Assembly (NCBI RefSeq): GCF_028009165.1
Contig: NC_079246.1
Span: 3,100,001 to 3,164,000, forward strand
DNA length: 64,000 bases
Direction: 5' to 3'
Origin: Akanthomyces muscarius
Lineage: Eukaryota > Ascomycota > Sordariomycetes > Hypocreales > Cordycipitaceae
Positions 10,860 to 23,138 of the stretch are shown in pieces (position 1 is the first letter of the stretch; each line of letters starts with the position of its first letter). The notes under the pieces are model-generated. The model made no database searches and was not told the DNA's origin. It was given only the letters and a program-made list of their open reading frames with translations. Both the position numbers and the translations under genes were made by a program.

Positions 10860-13645
10860 ATGACGACACCCGCGCCGCCCGAGGACCAGGCCCGCCTCCT
10901 GGAGGACGCCCTGGTCGCCGTTCGACAGCAGACGTCGCTCATGCGGAAATGTCTCGACACGCCTGGCAAGCTGATGGATGCGCTGAAGTGCTGGTAAGTC
11001 TCACTGTTTCGCCATCGGCAGTTTCCCGCTAATCCGCCAGCTCGACTCTCGTATCGGAATTGCGAACCAGCAGCCTCGGCCCTAAGCAGTACTACGAGCT
11101 CTACATGGCCGTCTTTGACGCCTTGCGCTACCTGTCCGTCCACCTCCGCGAAAACCACCCCGTCAACCACCTCGCCGATCTCTACGAGCTCGTCCAGTAC
11201 GCTGGAAACATAATCCCCCGCCTCTACCTCATGGTCACCGTCGGCACTGCCTACATGGGTATCGCGGATGCGCCGGTCAAGGAGCTCATGAAGGACATGA
11301 TGGACATGAGCCGCGGCGTCCAGCACCCCATCCGCGGCCTCTTCCTTCGTTACTATCTGTCAGGGCAGGCTAGGGACTACCTTCCCACCACCGATAGCGA
11401 TGGCCCAGAAGGCAACCTCGGCGACTCTATAAACTTTATCCTCACCAACTTTGTCGAGATGAACAAGCTTTGGGTCCGTCTGCAGCATCAGGGACATTCG
11501 AGAGAAAGGGACCAGCGCATTCGCGAGCGAAAAGAGCTGCAGCTTCTCGTGGGCAGCAACATTGTGCGCCTGAGTCAACTGGTAGATCTCGAGGCCTACA
11601 AGTCTACCATTCTCGGGCCGCTCCTGGAGCAGGTTGTTCAATGTCGTGATGTGCTGGCGCAGGAATACCTCTTGGAGGTCATCACCCAAGTGTTTCCCGA
11701 CGAATACCACCTGCACACGCTCGACAAGTTTCTCGGTGCCGTCTCGCGCCTAAACCCACATGTCAATGTCAAGTCGATTGTCATTGGCCTCATGGACCGG
11801 CTGTCCGAGTTTGCCGAGCGCGAGACCTCGGCCGAAAAGTCGCCGGAGCAGGAAGGCCGCGAGACTGAGGCTCTCGCCAAGCTGCTGGAGAAAGCCAAGC
11901 TCAAGGACGCCACGGACACCACGGCCACCACGGACACCAAGGACACCGAGGACACCGGCGAGGCGGAAGATGGCGAGACTGAAGGCGAAAGCGAGGAACC
12001 AGAGGACAAAGATGCAAACGGCGCAACCGACTCCGACGCGCCCAAGTCCGACGCGGCCGAAGCAACCACCACCGAGACGGAAACGAAGGTCGGCGATGGC
12101 AACGTACAGCTCTACGAGGTATTCTTCTCCCAAGTCAAGAACCTAGTCGAGGCGCAACACCTGCCCATCCAAGATACCATTGCCCTGCTTGTTTCGCTGC
12201 AAAACCTGGCACTCAACAACTATCCCGATCGCCTCGACTTTGTCGACCAGATTCTCGCCTACGCCGCCACCAAGACCAAGGAAAATATGAACAATGCCGA
12301 CCTCCACTCCACACCTGCGCAGCAAAGCCTGTTGGCCCTCTTGCAGGCGCCGTTGGACCGCTACGTCTCGATATTCACTGCCCTGTCGCTGCCCACATAC
12401 GTTCCCCTGTTCCAGGCCCAATCCTACCCTACTCGCCGGGCCGTCGCCGGAAACATTATTCGCTCCCTCCTCAAGACTCAGACCAAGGTTGTCAAGGCGG
12501 AACAGCTGGAAAATGTCTTGGAAATCATGTCGGTCCTCATCAAGGAAGGGAACCAAGCTGCGCAAGGCTACTCTGCCACTCAGCGCCGCCCCGTGGAGAC
12601 TGACGAGACGATGCAGGAGCAGGGCTGGTTGGCGAGAATGATTCACCTGCTGCAGGCCGAAGATAACGATACACAATTCAAGCTACTCCAGATGACGAGA
12701 AAAGCCTTGGCCGATGGCGGTGACCGCATTCGCACAACGACACCGCCGCTCATCACTGCCAGCCTGCGACTCACGCGCAAGCTAAAGGCAAGGGAGGGTC
12801 TGGATGACAACTGGGAGACGCAAAGCAACGCTCTGTTCAAATTCATGCATTCTGCACTCAGCACTCTGTACACACGGGTCAATGGATCTGGGGCATCCGA
12901 GATGGCGCTGCGGCTATTTTGCGCTGCGGGCCAGGCGGCCGACATGACGGGCTTTGAGGAGGCTGCGTATGAATTTTTTGCGCAGGCGTTTACAGTGTAC
13001 GAGGAAGCTGTGTCCGACTCTAAGGCGCAGTTCCAGGCTGTGTGCGTTATTGCGTCGTCGCTACACCAGACGCGCAACTTTGGCAAGGAGAACTACGACA
13101 CCCTCATTACCAAGTGTGCCCAGCACGGAAGCAAGCTGCTGCGCAAGCCGGACCAATGCCGGGCCGTGTATCTGGCCAGCCACTTGTGGTGGGCCAATGT
13201 CATTCCCGGCAACAGAGAAACGGAAGATTCTGATGTAAGTTTGCCTCCGCGACTTTACGTAGACTGTGCTGACCAAGTAGCTTTACCGGGACGGCAAGCG
13301 AGTACTCGAGTGCCTGCAGCGGGCTCTCCGCGTGGCAGACTCGTGCATGGAAACGGCGACGTCGATTGAGCTGTTTGTCGAGATTCTGGACCGCTACGTC
13401 TACTACTTTGACCAGCAAAACGAGTCGGTAAGTCGGGCTCATCTATATACTGATTTACCTCGGATGTACTGACAAGCTAGGTCACGACGAAATATCTCAA
13501 CGGACTTATTGAGCTCATCCACTCAAATCTGGCCGGAAACCAGCAAGAGTCTGCGTCCATTGAGACGAGTAAAAAGCATTTCCACCAGACGCTGGAGAAT
13601 ATCCGAAGCAGGCAATACGAGGGAGTGGTGTTGTATCCGAGTTAG
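10860..13645 (+). CDS. vps35: Retromer core subunit Vps35
   Basis: Exons 10860-10993, 11041-13234, 13281-13427 and 13481-13645, all frames joined cleanly, giving 879 residues. The N-terminus ([16 protein letters not shown], then [14 protein letters not shown]) is the highly conserved Vps26-binding part of Vps35; its PRLYLM segment is a family hallmark. The rest is an all-helical solenoid. Vps35 is the scaffold of retromer, which coats endosomal tubules and returns cargo receptors to the Golgi. A lineage-type acidic, Thr/Asp/Glu-rich insertion of about 80 residues lies at nt 11830-12090. The last exon encodes a short, conserved end (RSRQYEGVV). Confidence 0.95.
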
Positions 13646-14120
13646 ATGTACGATTGATTATGTGCAGATGTAGATTCGTCTCGGATGCTGCATTGTAATT
13701 ATCTCAGATATCCCGCCCTGTAAATTCATCAAGCACTGTCACTGTCAAGTCACTGTCAAGTCATTGTCCATAAATGCCGAGTGTCCAATGAGCGCACGAG
13801 GGAGCATCTTGGCGACAGCGCCATCCACGCGGCTCAGGGGCCACTAAATTTGGGGCGGAGCAGCGTCACCATCAAACCATCGAGCGTAGTGGTAATCAAC
13901 GGCCATCCTGCAACGTCGGCCCATCCTTTCCCTTTCGGCCATCAATTTCTATCTATCCCTTTAATTTTTGTATCTTGTCTTGACCTTTCTTTGCACACGT
14001 TTCCTTGCTTATTCTGCTTCCGACTGCTCCTCGCTCGTTCCCTTGCACGCCTGTTTCAAAGCGCTCGGCACTGTCACACATTCGCCCCCCAGACACGATA
14101 GATGGCCTTGCGCACCGAAC
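13646..14120. other. Intergenic region between vps35 and the TfR-like gene
   Basis: No gene seen. It contains a tiny tandem repeat (13734-13768) in which an approximately 11-bp unit (CACTGTCAAGT-like) occurs about three times. A T/C-rich leader precedes the next ATG. Confidence 0.4.
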
Positions 14121-16868
14121 ATGCCTTCTGAAAAGGTCCCCTTCTACGACCCGACGCCGCCGACCTACGATGAGGCCCTCGCCGGTGGCAGCCGCTGGGT
14201 GCCGCCCGCGCGCGACGCCGCCGACCAACGCGGCGCTACACAGACGGAGCAGCAGTCGCTGCTGAGGCAGCCCGGCAATGGCGAGTCCTCCCGCCGCACC
14301 GGCTATCACCCGCCCACGGTCGAGACCGACGACGAATCCGACGACGATGGCCTGCTCAGCGATGGCGACTCCGAGGAGGAGCAGGTCCGCCGCGAGATTG
14401 AGGAGATGGACATGGAGGAGCCCGATCGCTCCCTGAGCTCGACGTGGCGCAAGCGACTGCGGATTCCCTCGTGGAAGTGGTCCTGGCGACCGAGATTACC
14501 ACGTCTGCGCATCCAGCTTCCCTCCCGGCCGGCCGAGACTGAGACCCAAACCGAAGAGCCCTCAGCAGGCTCCAGTAATAGATTCATCTTTGAAAACTTT
14601 CAAATACCACAGGTCAACACCATGTTCCTGGTCCTCACATTTGCGCGCATCCTCGCGCTTTTCATTATCCTTGGCTTCTTTTGGTTCCTGTTTACCAGCG
14701 GCCTCTTTTCCGGCCTCAACTCGCCCCTCACCAGCGGCATGCGCTTCAACGCCGAGGATCTGCGCAACTTTTTGCAGCAGCGCGTCGAGCCCATGCGCAT
14801 GCGGGCGTCTGTCCAGCACTACTCCAACTACGCCCACCTCGCCGGCACCGAGGGCGACTACGCCGCCGCCCGCGACATCCACGCCATGTTCAGCAAGGCC
14901 GGCCTCGACCGCGTGGTCATGGACGAATATTTTGTATATATAAACTACCCCCGCCAAGACGGTCGAAACGTGCAGCTCTTGGACGACAGCGGCAAGGCCA
15001 CCTGGACGGCCAAGCTCGACGAGGACGAGCGCCACCACGAGACGGCCGGCCGCCAGACGTTTGCGTTTCACGCGCATTCGAAATCGGGCGACGTAAAGGG
15101 GCCGCTCATCTACGTCAACTACGGCTCAAAGGCGGATCACGAGAAACTGAAGGCGAATGAAGTAAAGACGGAGGGTGCGATTGCGCTGGTGCGGAATGGT
15201 GGCACCGAAAAGAGTACCGCTCTGAAAGTGAAGCTGGCAGAGATGCATGGCTTTGTCGGTGTTCTCGTATACAACGACCCCAAAGAGGACGGCTTTTCCC
15301 TGGGAGACGTCGCTCCTCAGGGCAGATTCATGCCTGCCGATGGTGTGCATGGCGGTTCCGTCAGCCTAATGAACTGGATCATAGGAGACGTTCTCACTCC
15401 TCAGTGGGAGAGCGAAGAACAGTCCCCCCGCGTCAAAGTTAGCGACGCTGTTGGGCTGGTTCAGATTCCCAGCCTGCCTCTGGCCTGGCGAGATGCGCAG
15501 CCGCTACTGCAGAGCCTCAAAGGCCACGGCCATGCGCTGCCTCCCGAGTGGACCGGCGCGGTGCCCGACGTGGAGTGGTGGTCGGGTGACTCGAACTCTC
15601 CCACTGTGCGCTTGCAAAATGAGCAGGACGAGGTGGAGAAGCAAAAGATTTGGAACGTGTACGGGCGAATCGAAGGCATGGAGACGGCGTCCAAGTCGAT
15701 CATCATCGGTAACCACCGCGACTCGATGGGCTTTGGCGCCACCAACCCGCACACGGGCACCGCCGTCATGATTGAGCTGGCGCGCATCTTTGGCGATCTC
15801 GTCGACCGGGGGTGGAAGCCGCTGCGGTCGATTGAGTTCATGTCGTGGGATGCGGCCGAGTACAACCTGATTGGATCGACGGAATTCGTGGAAAAGAACC
15901 TCGACCGGCTGAAAAAGGACGCCTACGCCTACATTGACCTCAACGATGCCGTGACGGGCACGTCGTTTTCGGCCGCCGGGTCGCCGCTCCTCGAAAAGGC
16001 GCTGATGCGCGCGCTGAGCCGCGTCGCCGACCCCGCGGCCAACGAGACGCTCAAGACGCTCTGGGACCGCGAGAACACGCAGCTCCTGGACTTGAGCACC
16101 GGGGCGGACCCGAGCGACTACATTCCGTTCCAGGACATTGCGGGCACCAGCTCCATCCACGTCGGCTTCGCGGGGGAGTCGTACCCGCGGCGCTCGAGCT
16201 ACGACACGTTTGACCTGGTGGACCAGGTCATCGACCCGGGCTTCGTGTACCACGGGCTGATGGGCCAGGTCGTGGGCCTGCTGCTGCTGGACCTGTCGGA
16301 CCGCGCCGTGCTGCCGTTTGACATGAAGCGCTACGGCGACAAGCTGCAGACGTGGCTGGGCAACCTCGAGACGTGGACCAACAACCGGCCGGCGCGCGGC
16401 GAGCTCTCGTTTGAGGAGCTCAAGGACGCGGCGGGCATGATTCAGCACAACGCGGAGCGTTTTGGTCAGTGGGAGATGGAGTGGGACTCGGCGGTGCTGG
16501 CGAGCAACGGGTGGGAGTCGAACGAGTACGGCGCGGCGCGGACCGTGTACAATGACAAGATGGCGCAGTTTGAGACGGCGCTTCTAGATCCCGAGTTTGG
16601 CGGTGGCGTGAGTTTTTTCCAGACTATTTCCACACTTTTTCATGGTTGCCGTTGTTCATTATGCTAACTGGCGTAGATTCCCAACCGCACACAATTCAAA
16701 CACGTCGTCTTTGGCCCGCCACTGCTATCGACCAACGACGAGGCGCTGTTCCCCGCGATCCGTGACCTGATCGAGGCTGAGGACTGGACGGGCGCCAAGG
16801 CCGTCATGGCCAAGACGGCGGTTCTGCTGCGGCAGGCAGGCGCGCTGCTGTCCATGTCGGAGCCTTGA
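14121..16868 (+). CDS. Transferrin-receptor-like (PSMA/Tre2-type) membrane protein, probably not a peptidase
   Basis: Exons 14121-16607 and 16677-16868, 892 residues. I chose the ATG at 14121 because it starts the conserved-looking MPSEKVPFYDP and puts a PPTY motif near the N-terminus; an upstream in-frame ATG (13968) lies in leader-like sequence. The order is acidic cytosolic tail with PPxY, a membrane helix (about residues 175-195), PA domain, M28-like domain and TfR-like dimerisation domain. Yeast Tre1/Tre2 have this layout and help Rsp5 ubiquitinate transporters; PPxY is the Rsp5-binding motif. The metal and catalytic residues of PSMA are mostly replaced (about residue 530 NP for DP, 574 SWDAAE for SWDAEE, 691 RRSSY for YHSVY), so it is probably a non-enzymatic receptor or adaptor. 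Confidence 0.88.
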
Positions 16869-17109
16869 GGAACTGGGCGGAGGGTCAAAATGTATTCTAC
16901 GCTGGCATTCACGGAGTTTTCTGGGCAACTTTGTTTTACATTAATTGATTGAACTTGTCATGCTATCCCAACGCCCTAAATGCCGTATCGGCCAAATGCA
17001 GTCTAACTCGTAAATGTCAATTCGTAAAGGCATGTAGCCACGAGAACCCCCACGCATCGAGCAGTTTCGCCCTCTAAACTCGCGGAACCCGCTTCATCCA
17101 TCCGTGCAG

Positions 17110-18048
17110 CTACCACCTGAGCACCTTTTGCGGGAAAAACTCGTCAATCAGCTCCGTGTAGTACGGCCTGAGCTCCTCGACGCTCGGCACGTCATCGCTC
17201 TTGCTGTACAGGTCGTACGGGTTGAACGCCTGCACGGCCTTCATCATGTCCCAGTCCTTGTCGCACATGAGCGCGCGGTACGCGCCCTCGCGGTGCCACG
17301 GGTAGAAGGAGTGGTATCTGATCATGGCGAGCGCCTCGTCGGGCAGCGTCGACTGGTCGCGCACCACGTGGTACAGGTACTCGTCGTGGCCCCAGCTCAG
17401 CATGACGTTGTCCAGGCCGCAGCCCGCGGCGTAGATGCCCAGCGGCGTCGAGTAGACGGGGTCGCGGCTGTCGGGGTTGGCGGGGAAGGTGGACTCGGCG
17501 AGGACGATGCGCTCGTCAAAGGCGCAGCCGACGGGAAAGGTGTCGCCGACGACGTCCCACTGGCCCTGGGTGCCGAGCTCGTCAAAGAAGAGCATCAGCT
17601 TGCCGAGGTCGTGGATCAGGCCGGTGACCTGCATCCAGCGGGGCTTGCCGTCGCGGCGGATGGCCTCGGCGGACTGCAGCAGGTGCTCGATCTGGGAGAG
17701 GGACGTGTCCGGATCCGACTCGTCGATGAGCGTGTTGAGCTTCTCCATGGCCTCCCAGATGGTGAGCTCCGGGCGGACGCGCGAGGCCGAGTGGAAGCGG
17801 TTGCGCGCGGCGAGGTTGTAGGCCACGGTCTGCTTGGCGTGCTGCTCGCGGTAAAAGTTCTTGACGCGGTCGCAGGCCGACTCGTACTGGCGGAACGTGG
17901 TCTTGTCCTTGGTGGTGTCGAACTGCGAGGCCGAGTCGTACTTGATGGTGTTGACGTCGTCGATGGCGTCGGACATGTCCTCGAGGGCCTGGCCGGCGGC
18001 CTTGGTGACGGCCGGCGGAGGAGATTCTCGCAGCGCAGAAGGTGCCAT
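17110..18048 (-). CDS. myo-Inositol oxygenase
   Basis: Single exon, 312 residues, full family length. MIOX is a cytosolic di-iron enzyme that uses O2 to split myo-inositol to D-glucuronate. The HD-fold signature is intact: GLIHDLGK, SWGHDEYLYHVV and the YHSFYPWH segment supply the His/Asp iron ligands, and the conserved end FFPQKVLRW is present. The 24-residue N-terminal tail is unconserved and Pro/Ala-rich. Fungal copies probably serve growth on inositol. No pathway neighbours are present here. Confidence 0.95.
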   Translation of the reverse strand: MAPSALRESPPPAVTKAAGQALEDMSDAIDDVNTIKYDSASQFDTTKDKTTFRQYESACDRVKNFYREQHAKQTVAYNLAARNRFHSASRVRPELTIWEAMEKLNTLIDESDPDTSLSQIEHLLQSAEAIRRDGKPRWMQVTGLIHDLGKLMLFFDELGTQGQWDVVGDTFPVGCAFDERIVLAESTFPANPDSRDPVYSTPLGIYAAGCGLDNVMLSWGHDEYLYHVVRDQSTLPDEALAMIRYHSFYPWHREGAYRALMCDKDWDMMKAVQAFNPYDLYSKSDDVPSVEELRPYYTELIDEFFPQKVLRW

Positions 18049-19450
18049 TTTTGTGAAGTTGAGGATTTAACTTTGGAAAGGTAAAGGTTGTGATGTTGAA
18101 AGATGGATGCGTTGGGCTGGTGAAGCAGGTCAAGTGAAGAAACTTATATATTGCAAACGCATCAGCCTCTGCAAACGCAAACCACCCAAAACGGGAATTC
18201 TACGTCACTTGGTGCATCAAGGATGATTAACTTACACACGGGGCGGCGGGGATCGTCTCCATCGTGTTGTGAGCCTAGATGCCGGGTGTCATGTAAATTC
18301 TCGGCGAGCATTTCCGAAACAGGAGATTCTCACGAAGAGCTAGCGCCGACAGTTTCCTGGAGCTAACGATGGCGCCGCTCAACGCCGGCGCCTGCTGCCG
18401 AAATGGGGAACTTCTGTTTTTCTGGAGAAAGATGGGTGGAATTTTTCTAGATCGTTGCTCGCTTGGCGAAATATTAATAAACCCCCACGTCTGCCGTCCG
18501 CCCACGTCTGCCGCCTAGGGTCATCATCATCAGCTGTTTTGGAACGGTCGCGGTCGGCGCCGCGCCCGTCACGGCTTTACTTGTGCGCGGTTTCGTCAAT
18601 CTGAGATGGAGACGCGGGGAGTCCTGCCGCGAAGGGAAGCGGGAGTGTCGCGGGGAGATATCATGCGCGGAAATGAGCGTATCTGCGTGTACCTGACTTG
18701 CTTGCCATCTGTGTCGTGGTCGCCGAACGTTGCCAGGCCCGTGGACTCATTGTCTCTAGATGCGGAACGGCAGTCTTTCCGTCCGGAATGTGCTCGTCCA
18801 ATCACCCTGCATCAATCTCGGAATGGCAATCGTCGTGCGGGCGCATGCAACACCGCACACAAGCGGCACTGCGGTACTTGTACGAATACACGACGTGGCA
18901 ATCTTGTGTAACTCCGGAAGCAAAGCCGTCATACTATTGGTTTCGATAATGCGCACTACTTCGATTCAAACTGCCCCGTGTATCTTTATGTGAAGAATCT
19001 TAGCTGTCACAAAGACAACATTTTCAATATCGCGTCCGTATCATTCCACTCTCGGACTTGGACGGCAGTGGTTTCAATTTTTATTCATTTACTTCAACTA
19101 AATACCTGATCATGGCGCAAACTACCCCAGCGTCAGGTGCCTGTGCTCCTCACGGTGGCTAGCTGTGCAGTTGACAGCACAGCCAGTCTCGCAGCAGGCT
19201 GCTTCCCATGTATAGACTGTTCGGAATGTGCAGGCTGTTTCTGCGACCCTCCTCGCGTGGCAGCCTTTTGAGCTCCAGACGGTAGAACGCGTTTCACTAA
19301 GTAAAGGATAGCAAAATGCGAGGCCAGCCTGCTGTTGGACTTGTGTATGGCCCGCTGGCTAGTGTCTTACCATCAAGTCCTAGTCCACTCTCATGACCAG
19401 TTCGAGTGGAACTGACGGCAAGACGACGTGGTATATCTGTTTTGGGGTCG
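18049..19450. other. Gene-free region before the accessory block
   Basis: About 1.4 kb with only short open frames on either strand and no family resemblance. It marks the change from conserved genes to accessory sequence. The first part should be the promoter of the myo-inositol oxygenase gene. Confidence 0.45.
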
Positions 19451-22296
19451 TCAAAACGGAGGTTGCAAGATTCGTGACAAGGTTTCGCAAACATGCAGTC
19501 GAATCTCTTGACGAGACTCCGCGCCAGCCTCGTCCTGAGAAGCATACGGGCCGAGAAGCTTCCAGGGCACAATGCAGTGGTACCCATTATCATTTGTATT
19601 CTGCGCCATTTCGATAAAGATAGACTTGATGCCTGCAAACGATTGTAATTTGTCGATTCTGCGAATGTTGCCGCAGATGTCTGGTTGCTGCGCAAAGTCC
19701 AAAATGCGCGCCGCCACGGCGCCCGCAATCACCGCCGAGAACGATGTTCCGGAGAGAGCTTCCTGCCCGGGAATCATTATGTTCTCTCCTAGAATGGCAA
19801 AGCTGTATTTGGCCCTCTCCGACGGGCTCGGATTGAACCTGTGGCTAATGCGAATGGCGGGGTTTGTCGCAAACATACACATGACTTTTTCATGTATGTA
19901 CAGACGGGCGGGAAAGGCAATGCCGCTCAGATTGCCGTAGTTGGAGGCTGCTGCAAAAACTACAATGTTTTTCGAATTAGCCTGCTCAATTGCCCGCTCC
20001 ATCTCCTCGTGGGTCTGCTGAAATCCGGACGGGAGGATAATGAGGTCGACTTCCCATTCGCTTACGGCGTGGTTAATGGCCTATAATGTCAGTAAACGTC
20101 AATCGTCGAAGAAGAAACAAGCGCGTGTCATACTTTGGCCATGTAATCAGCGGTGCGCTCGCCAGCGGTCGGTCTCTCAAAGACGCGGCCAACGTAGATG
20201 GCCGCGCAGTCGCAAACTTGCTGGAACAAGCGCAAAGCTGCCGTCAAGTGTGCAGTATAGCCAGGTGACGCACCCAGATCACTCCCGGTAAAGTCTTCAT
20301 AGGCAGCTAGAGAGGACCGAAGGTCTTGGTCCACGCCGGTGTCGAGAATGGCCACTCGCACCCGGGAGCCGCTATCAAGTCTCACGCCGCCTTTGTGTCT
20401 GAGCACGAAGTTGAGCTTATCAAATTGGGCAAACCAAATAACAGAAGTCAAGCTTGCAGTATTTTCCCGTGCAACAGAAAGTCGAGTCGATGTTTCTGAA
20501 AGGCGAAGAGACGAAATCTCTGGCAAACCTGGGTTGGCGTAATTTACTATGTGGACAGAGTTACTGTGGGTAGCCGACCGGCTTTCAGTGTTTGGAAAGT
20601 TAATATCGACAGGGCGCATCGAATCTTCGTCCCAAGACTCATACTGCACTTGCAAGGGGGTGACAATGTTTCTGTATATTGCGGTACGCAGAGCATTGAT
20701 GTCATTTGTCTGCGGCATGAAGCTGTCCGCTTCCAGGCAGGCCTTTATGGCCTGCTTGACTCGTTTGTAGCTATCGAAGCGATGCGATTTCCAAGACACC
20801 TCGTTGTTGAAAATGTACCGAGCGGCAAGATGGTCCGTGTTCGCATGCGGTTGTCCATCAATGCTAAAGTGATCACGCTGTCGGAAGACCTCTATGGGCG
20901 TGCGAAGCTCAATTTCTATCAACATGATGCCGAGGGCAAGAAGCTCAGGGTAGGGGTGAGTCTGAAACGAGCGTCGGGGTTCGGCAGTCGAGAGAGTTAG
21001 ATCTGTGGACAGAAAAGGCTCGTCCACGTAAATCCCCCGGGGCATATCTGACCGCCTCTCGAGCATGAAGTGGACAGTATTCTTTGTCCAGCTTCTTCGC
21101 ATCCACTCCGTCCGAAAAAATTGACAAGAGGCTTTGGCGAGCATGTACGAAAGAACAGCCCTCATCCTCCTTCGGAGCTTCGCCTCAGTCAACACTTGAG
21201 CTAGTGATAGACTCGCCTCAGTGATGCAAAAATCCTCAGATAAAGAGCAAAATCCAGTGGAGTATATGGTATTGTTCGCTATTATGAGTCCTAACTGCGA
21301 GCATTGACGATTGCTCACTAGCTCGCAAAAGCTTTGGGGCGAGATTGGAGTTCCATTTGGAACTCCAGTGTCAGCGTCGTTGTCCTCGAATGACACGTTA
21401 CTAGCCATGAATTAGCCCAAAAAAATAGTCTTGCATGTATTGTGGTCGTCTCTCACTTTTTCCGCAAAATGCATATATGCGCATCTTGCCATTGACTCAG
21501 TCGGGAGCTGCAACCCTGGTGAGGATGATCTAGGATGAATGCTCTAAATGACACGCTCGATGAGACTGAGTCCGGCTCGCAGCTTTTCTTGAAACGTAAG
21601 TTGATAGTCATGGGCGTGGGATCATCCCCTTTTCGGCATAAGCAGTAAGCTGACAGTGTGCGATAGAGGTCTTGAAATTGGCTTTGCCCTCCGCAATGCG
21701 CATCGCTAATCCACTCCTGCGATGGCCGCTCCGTGACCATCTCGCTTGGCGTAGTAGCTTTAAGGCTCTTGTCAAATGATTTTAGAATTCTGAGCAGGCG
21801 CTCACGTTGGGACTTCCTGAGACTGCTCGTTCCAAAGGTTCTCAATCTCCTCTGCACAGCATCATTTCCCTCCAACAATTGATTCAGGCCTGGATATAGA
21901 ACAGGGGAGAAGTTCCGTGGCATCCGCGTGTGCGTTTCCGGATAGTTAGCGCTCTATTTTTCTCTCGAATATTAGCTACGGGCGGATTTGCTTGGTGCAT
22001 TCTCTTCTTCCTGAAACTGCAGTTGCTGGCTCACGGACTTGTTGGCACAACCGCTCTAAGGCGGCTAAAACTTTGAATAGCTGGGAGTTGGTAGTAAGAC
22101 TTTCTGTCTGGCGTTGGCCAAGATCCCCCAATCTATTAGAAATTGCAGTCAGCTCGGACCCGAGCTGGCCGCAGAATATCTTGATAGCACCCGGCTCTGA
22201 GCTGAGCTTGTGGGCGACATGGCGGAGCCGCTGGCAGACCTGGTTGGCGAAGGTCACCACAGCAAGAGCGTTCTGGTCAGATTCATCTGCAGACAT
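19451..22296 (-). CDS. Intracellular subtilisin-like (S8) protease with helical N-terminal region, HET-Q2-like
   Basis: Exons 22296-22035, 21889-21457, 21400-20134 and 20080-19451 join in frame to 863 residues. There is no signal peptide, so it acts inside the cell. Residues 1-560 are mostly helical, resembling the DUF7580-type region of fungal death- and NLR-associated proteins (the LLALGIMLIEIEL segment is typical). A compact S8 domain follows: Asp585 in AILDTGVD, His616 in AHLTAAL, Asn701 in AAASNYGN, Ser767 in SGTSFSA. The His motif is degenerate (HLT for HGT), but its spacing to IYVGRV fits the family. The gene is divergent from a gasdermin gene, which suggests it is the protease that cuts that gasdermin, as Podospora HET-Q2 does HET-Q1. 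The first intron (145 nt) is the least certain; the other junctions are strong. Confidence 0.82.
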
Positions 22297-23138
22297 CGTA
22301 CAGAACAGTCACTTCATACGGAAGAAGGGACCAGAGTCAAACCCGGAATTGTGCCATTATTTCACATCTCCGCACCAGAACGCAGTCTATCACGTGCTTG
22401 GAGTTGCATTAGTGCGAGGCGTTTCAGGGATTATAGGCTTCCTTAGCAGTTATGGCCGCCGTGAGCCTCTATAAATGTGAAACTCACTGTGGAAAGAAGA
22501 GTCATGAACAGTGCCGTTACAGTGTACAGCGATGCAGAATGACTTATCCAGTGTCGGGTTGCACAAGTGGTATGACCCGGATGTTGTGGCACGGCGAGCA
22601 GCGTTGTGCGACGCTCCATTCTCAGTGCTCCTGAAAACACTTCTGAGTATTTAGCTGATTAGGGTGGTGAAAAGAGAAGAAACGTGTGGGTTATTTTAAT
22701 CGTTCTAAACCCCTTTGCTACATCAGAGCGTTTTCTTTGGCGCCCACATAATTACTGAAGCGGCTGGTGACGATCGTCTAGTGGTAGCCATTGCGCTGTG
22801 GCTGTGGTGCTTTTCAGTGCTTCATCCTTCATTAAGCTCACCAGAAGCTAGATCAATAACGACATATAGCTAATTAGGGATCCTGACCAATCACAAATAG
22901 GGCACCCCCGCCATGATAAATCTGAGGCGTACCACTATTCGCTGGGCGCCAATTTCATCCACTGATCAAGAAACATCTGTACGTGGCTTGGGTCATGACC
23001 GTAGCAGGGTACGTTAGTTATTCCGTTGCTAGTTATGCGCGCCGTGGCTTGCCGAGCAAGCCCCTCATGCCGCAGAAAACCCCGCAACTCTCACCTTGAA
23101 AGTAAAACGGGAGTTTTCTTCGTTATACACACTCCCCG
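22297..23138. promoter_or_regulatory. Shared divergent promoter region of the protease/gasdermin pair
   Basis: 842 bp separate the two start codons and hold no credible gene. Both promoters must lie here, so the two genes may be co-regulated. No operator-like site could be named. Confidence 0.5.

Noticed and set aside
17104..18084. 326-codon plus-strand frame opposite the myo-inositol oxygenase gene
   Set aside because: Mirror of a strongly conserved single-exon gene; Val/Leu/Arg-rich antisense artefact.
18606..18911. 101-codon open frame upstream of the myo-inositol oxygenase gene
   Set aside because: No homology or structure seen; GC-rich sequence readily gives such frames.
19297..19450. 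Possible further exon of the protease gene past 19451
   Set aside because: The TGA at 19451-19453 ends the frame naturally and no donor near it joins the downstream frame convincingly.
20134..21400. First idea that the protease lost its catalytic His (Tyr in its place)
   Set aside because: Spacing from the following IYVGRV strand fits His616 in AHLTAAL better, so the triad is probably present though its motif is degenerate.
22765..22800. tRNA-like words (CGTCTAGTGGTAG) upstream of the gasdermin
   Set aside because: Only a D-arm-like stretch; no matching acceptor, anticodon or T-arm around it.
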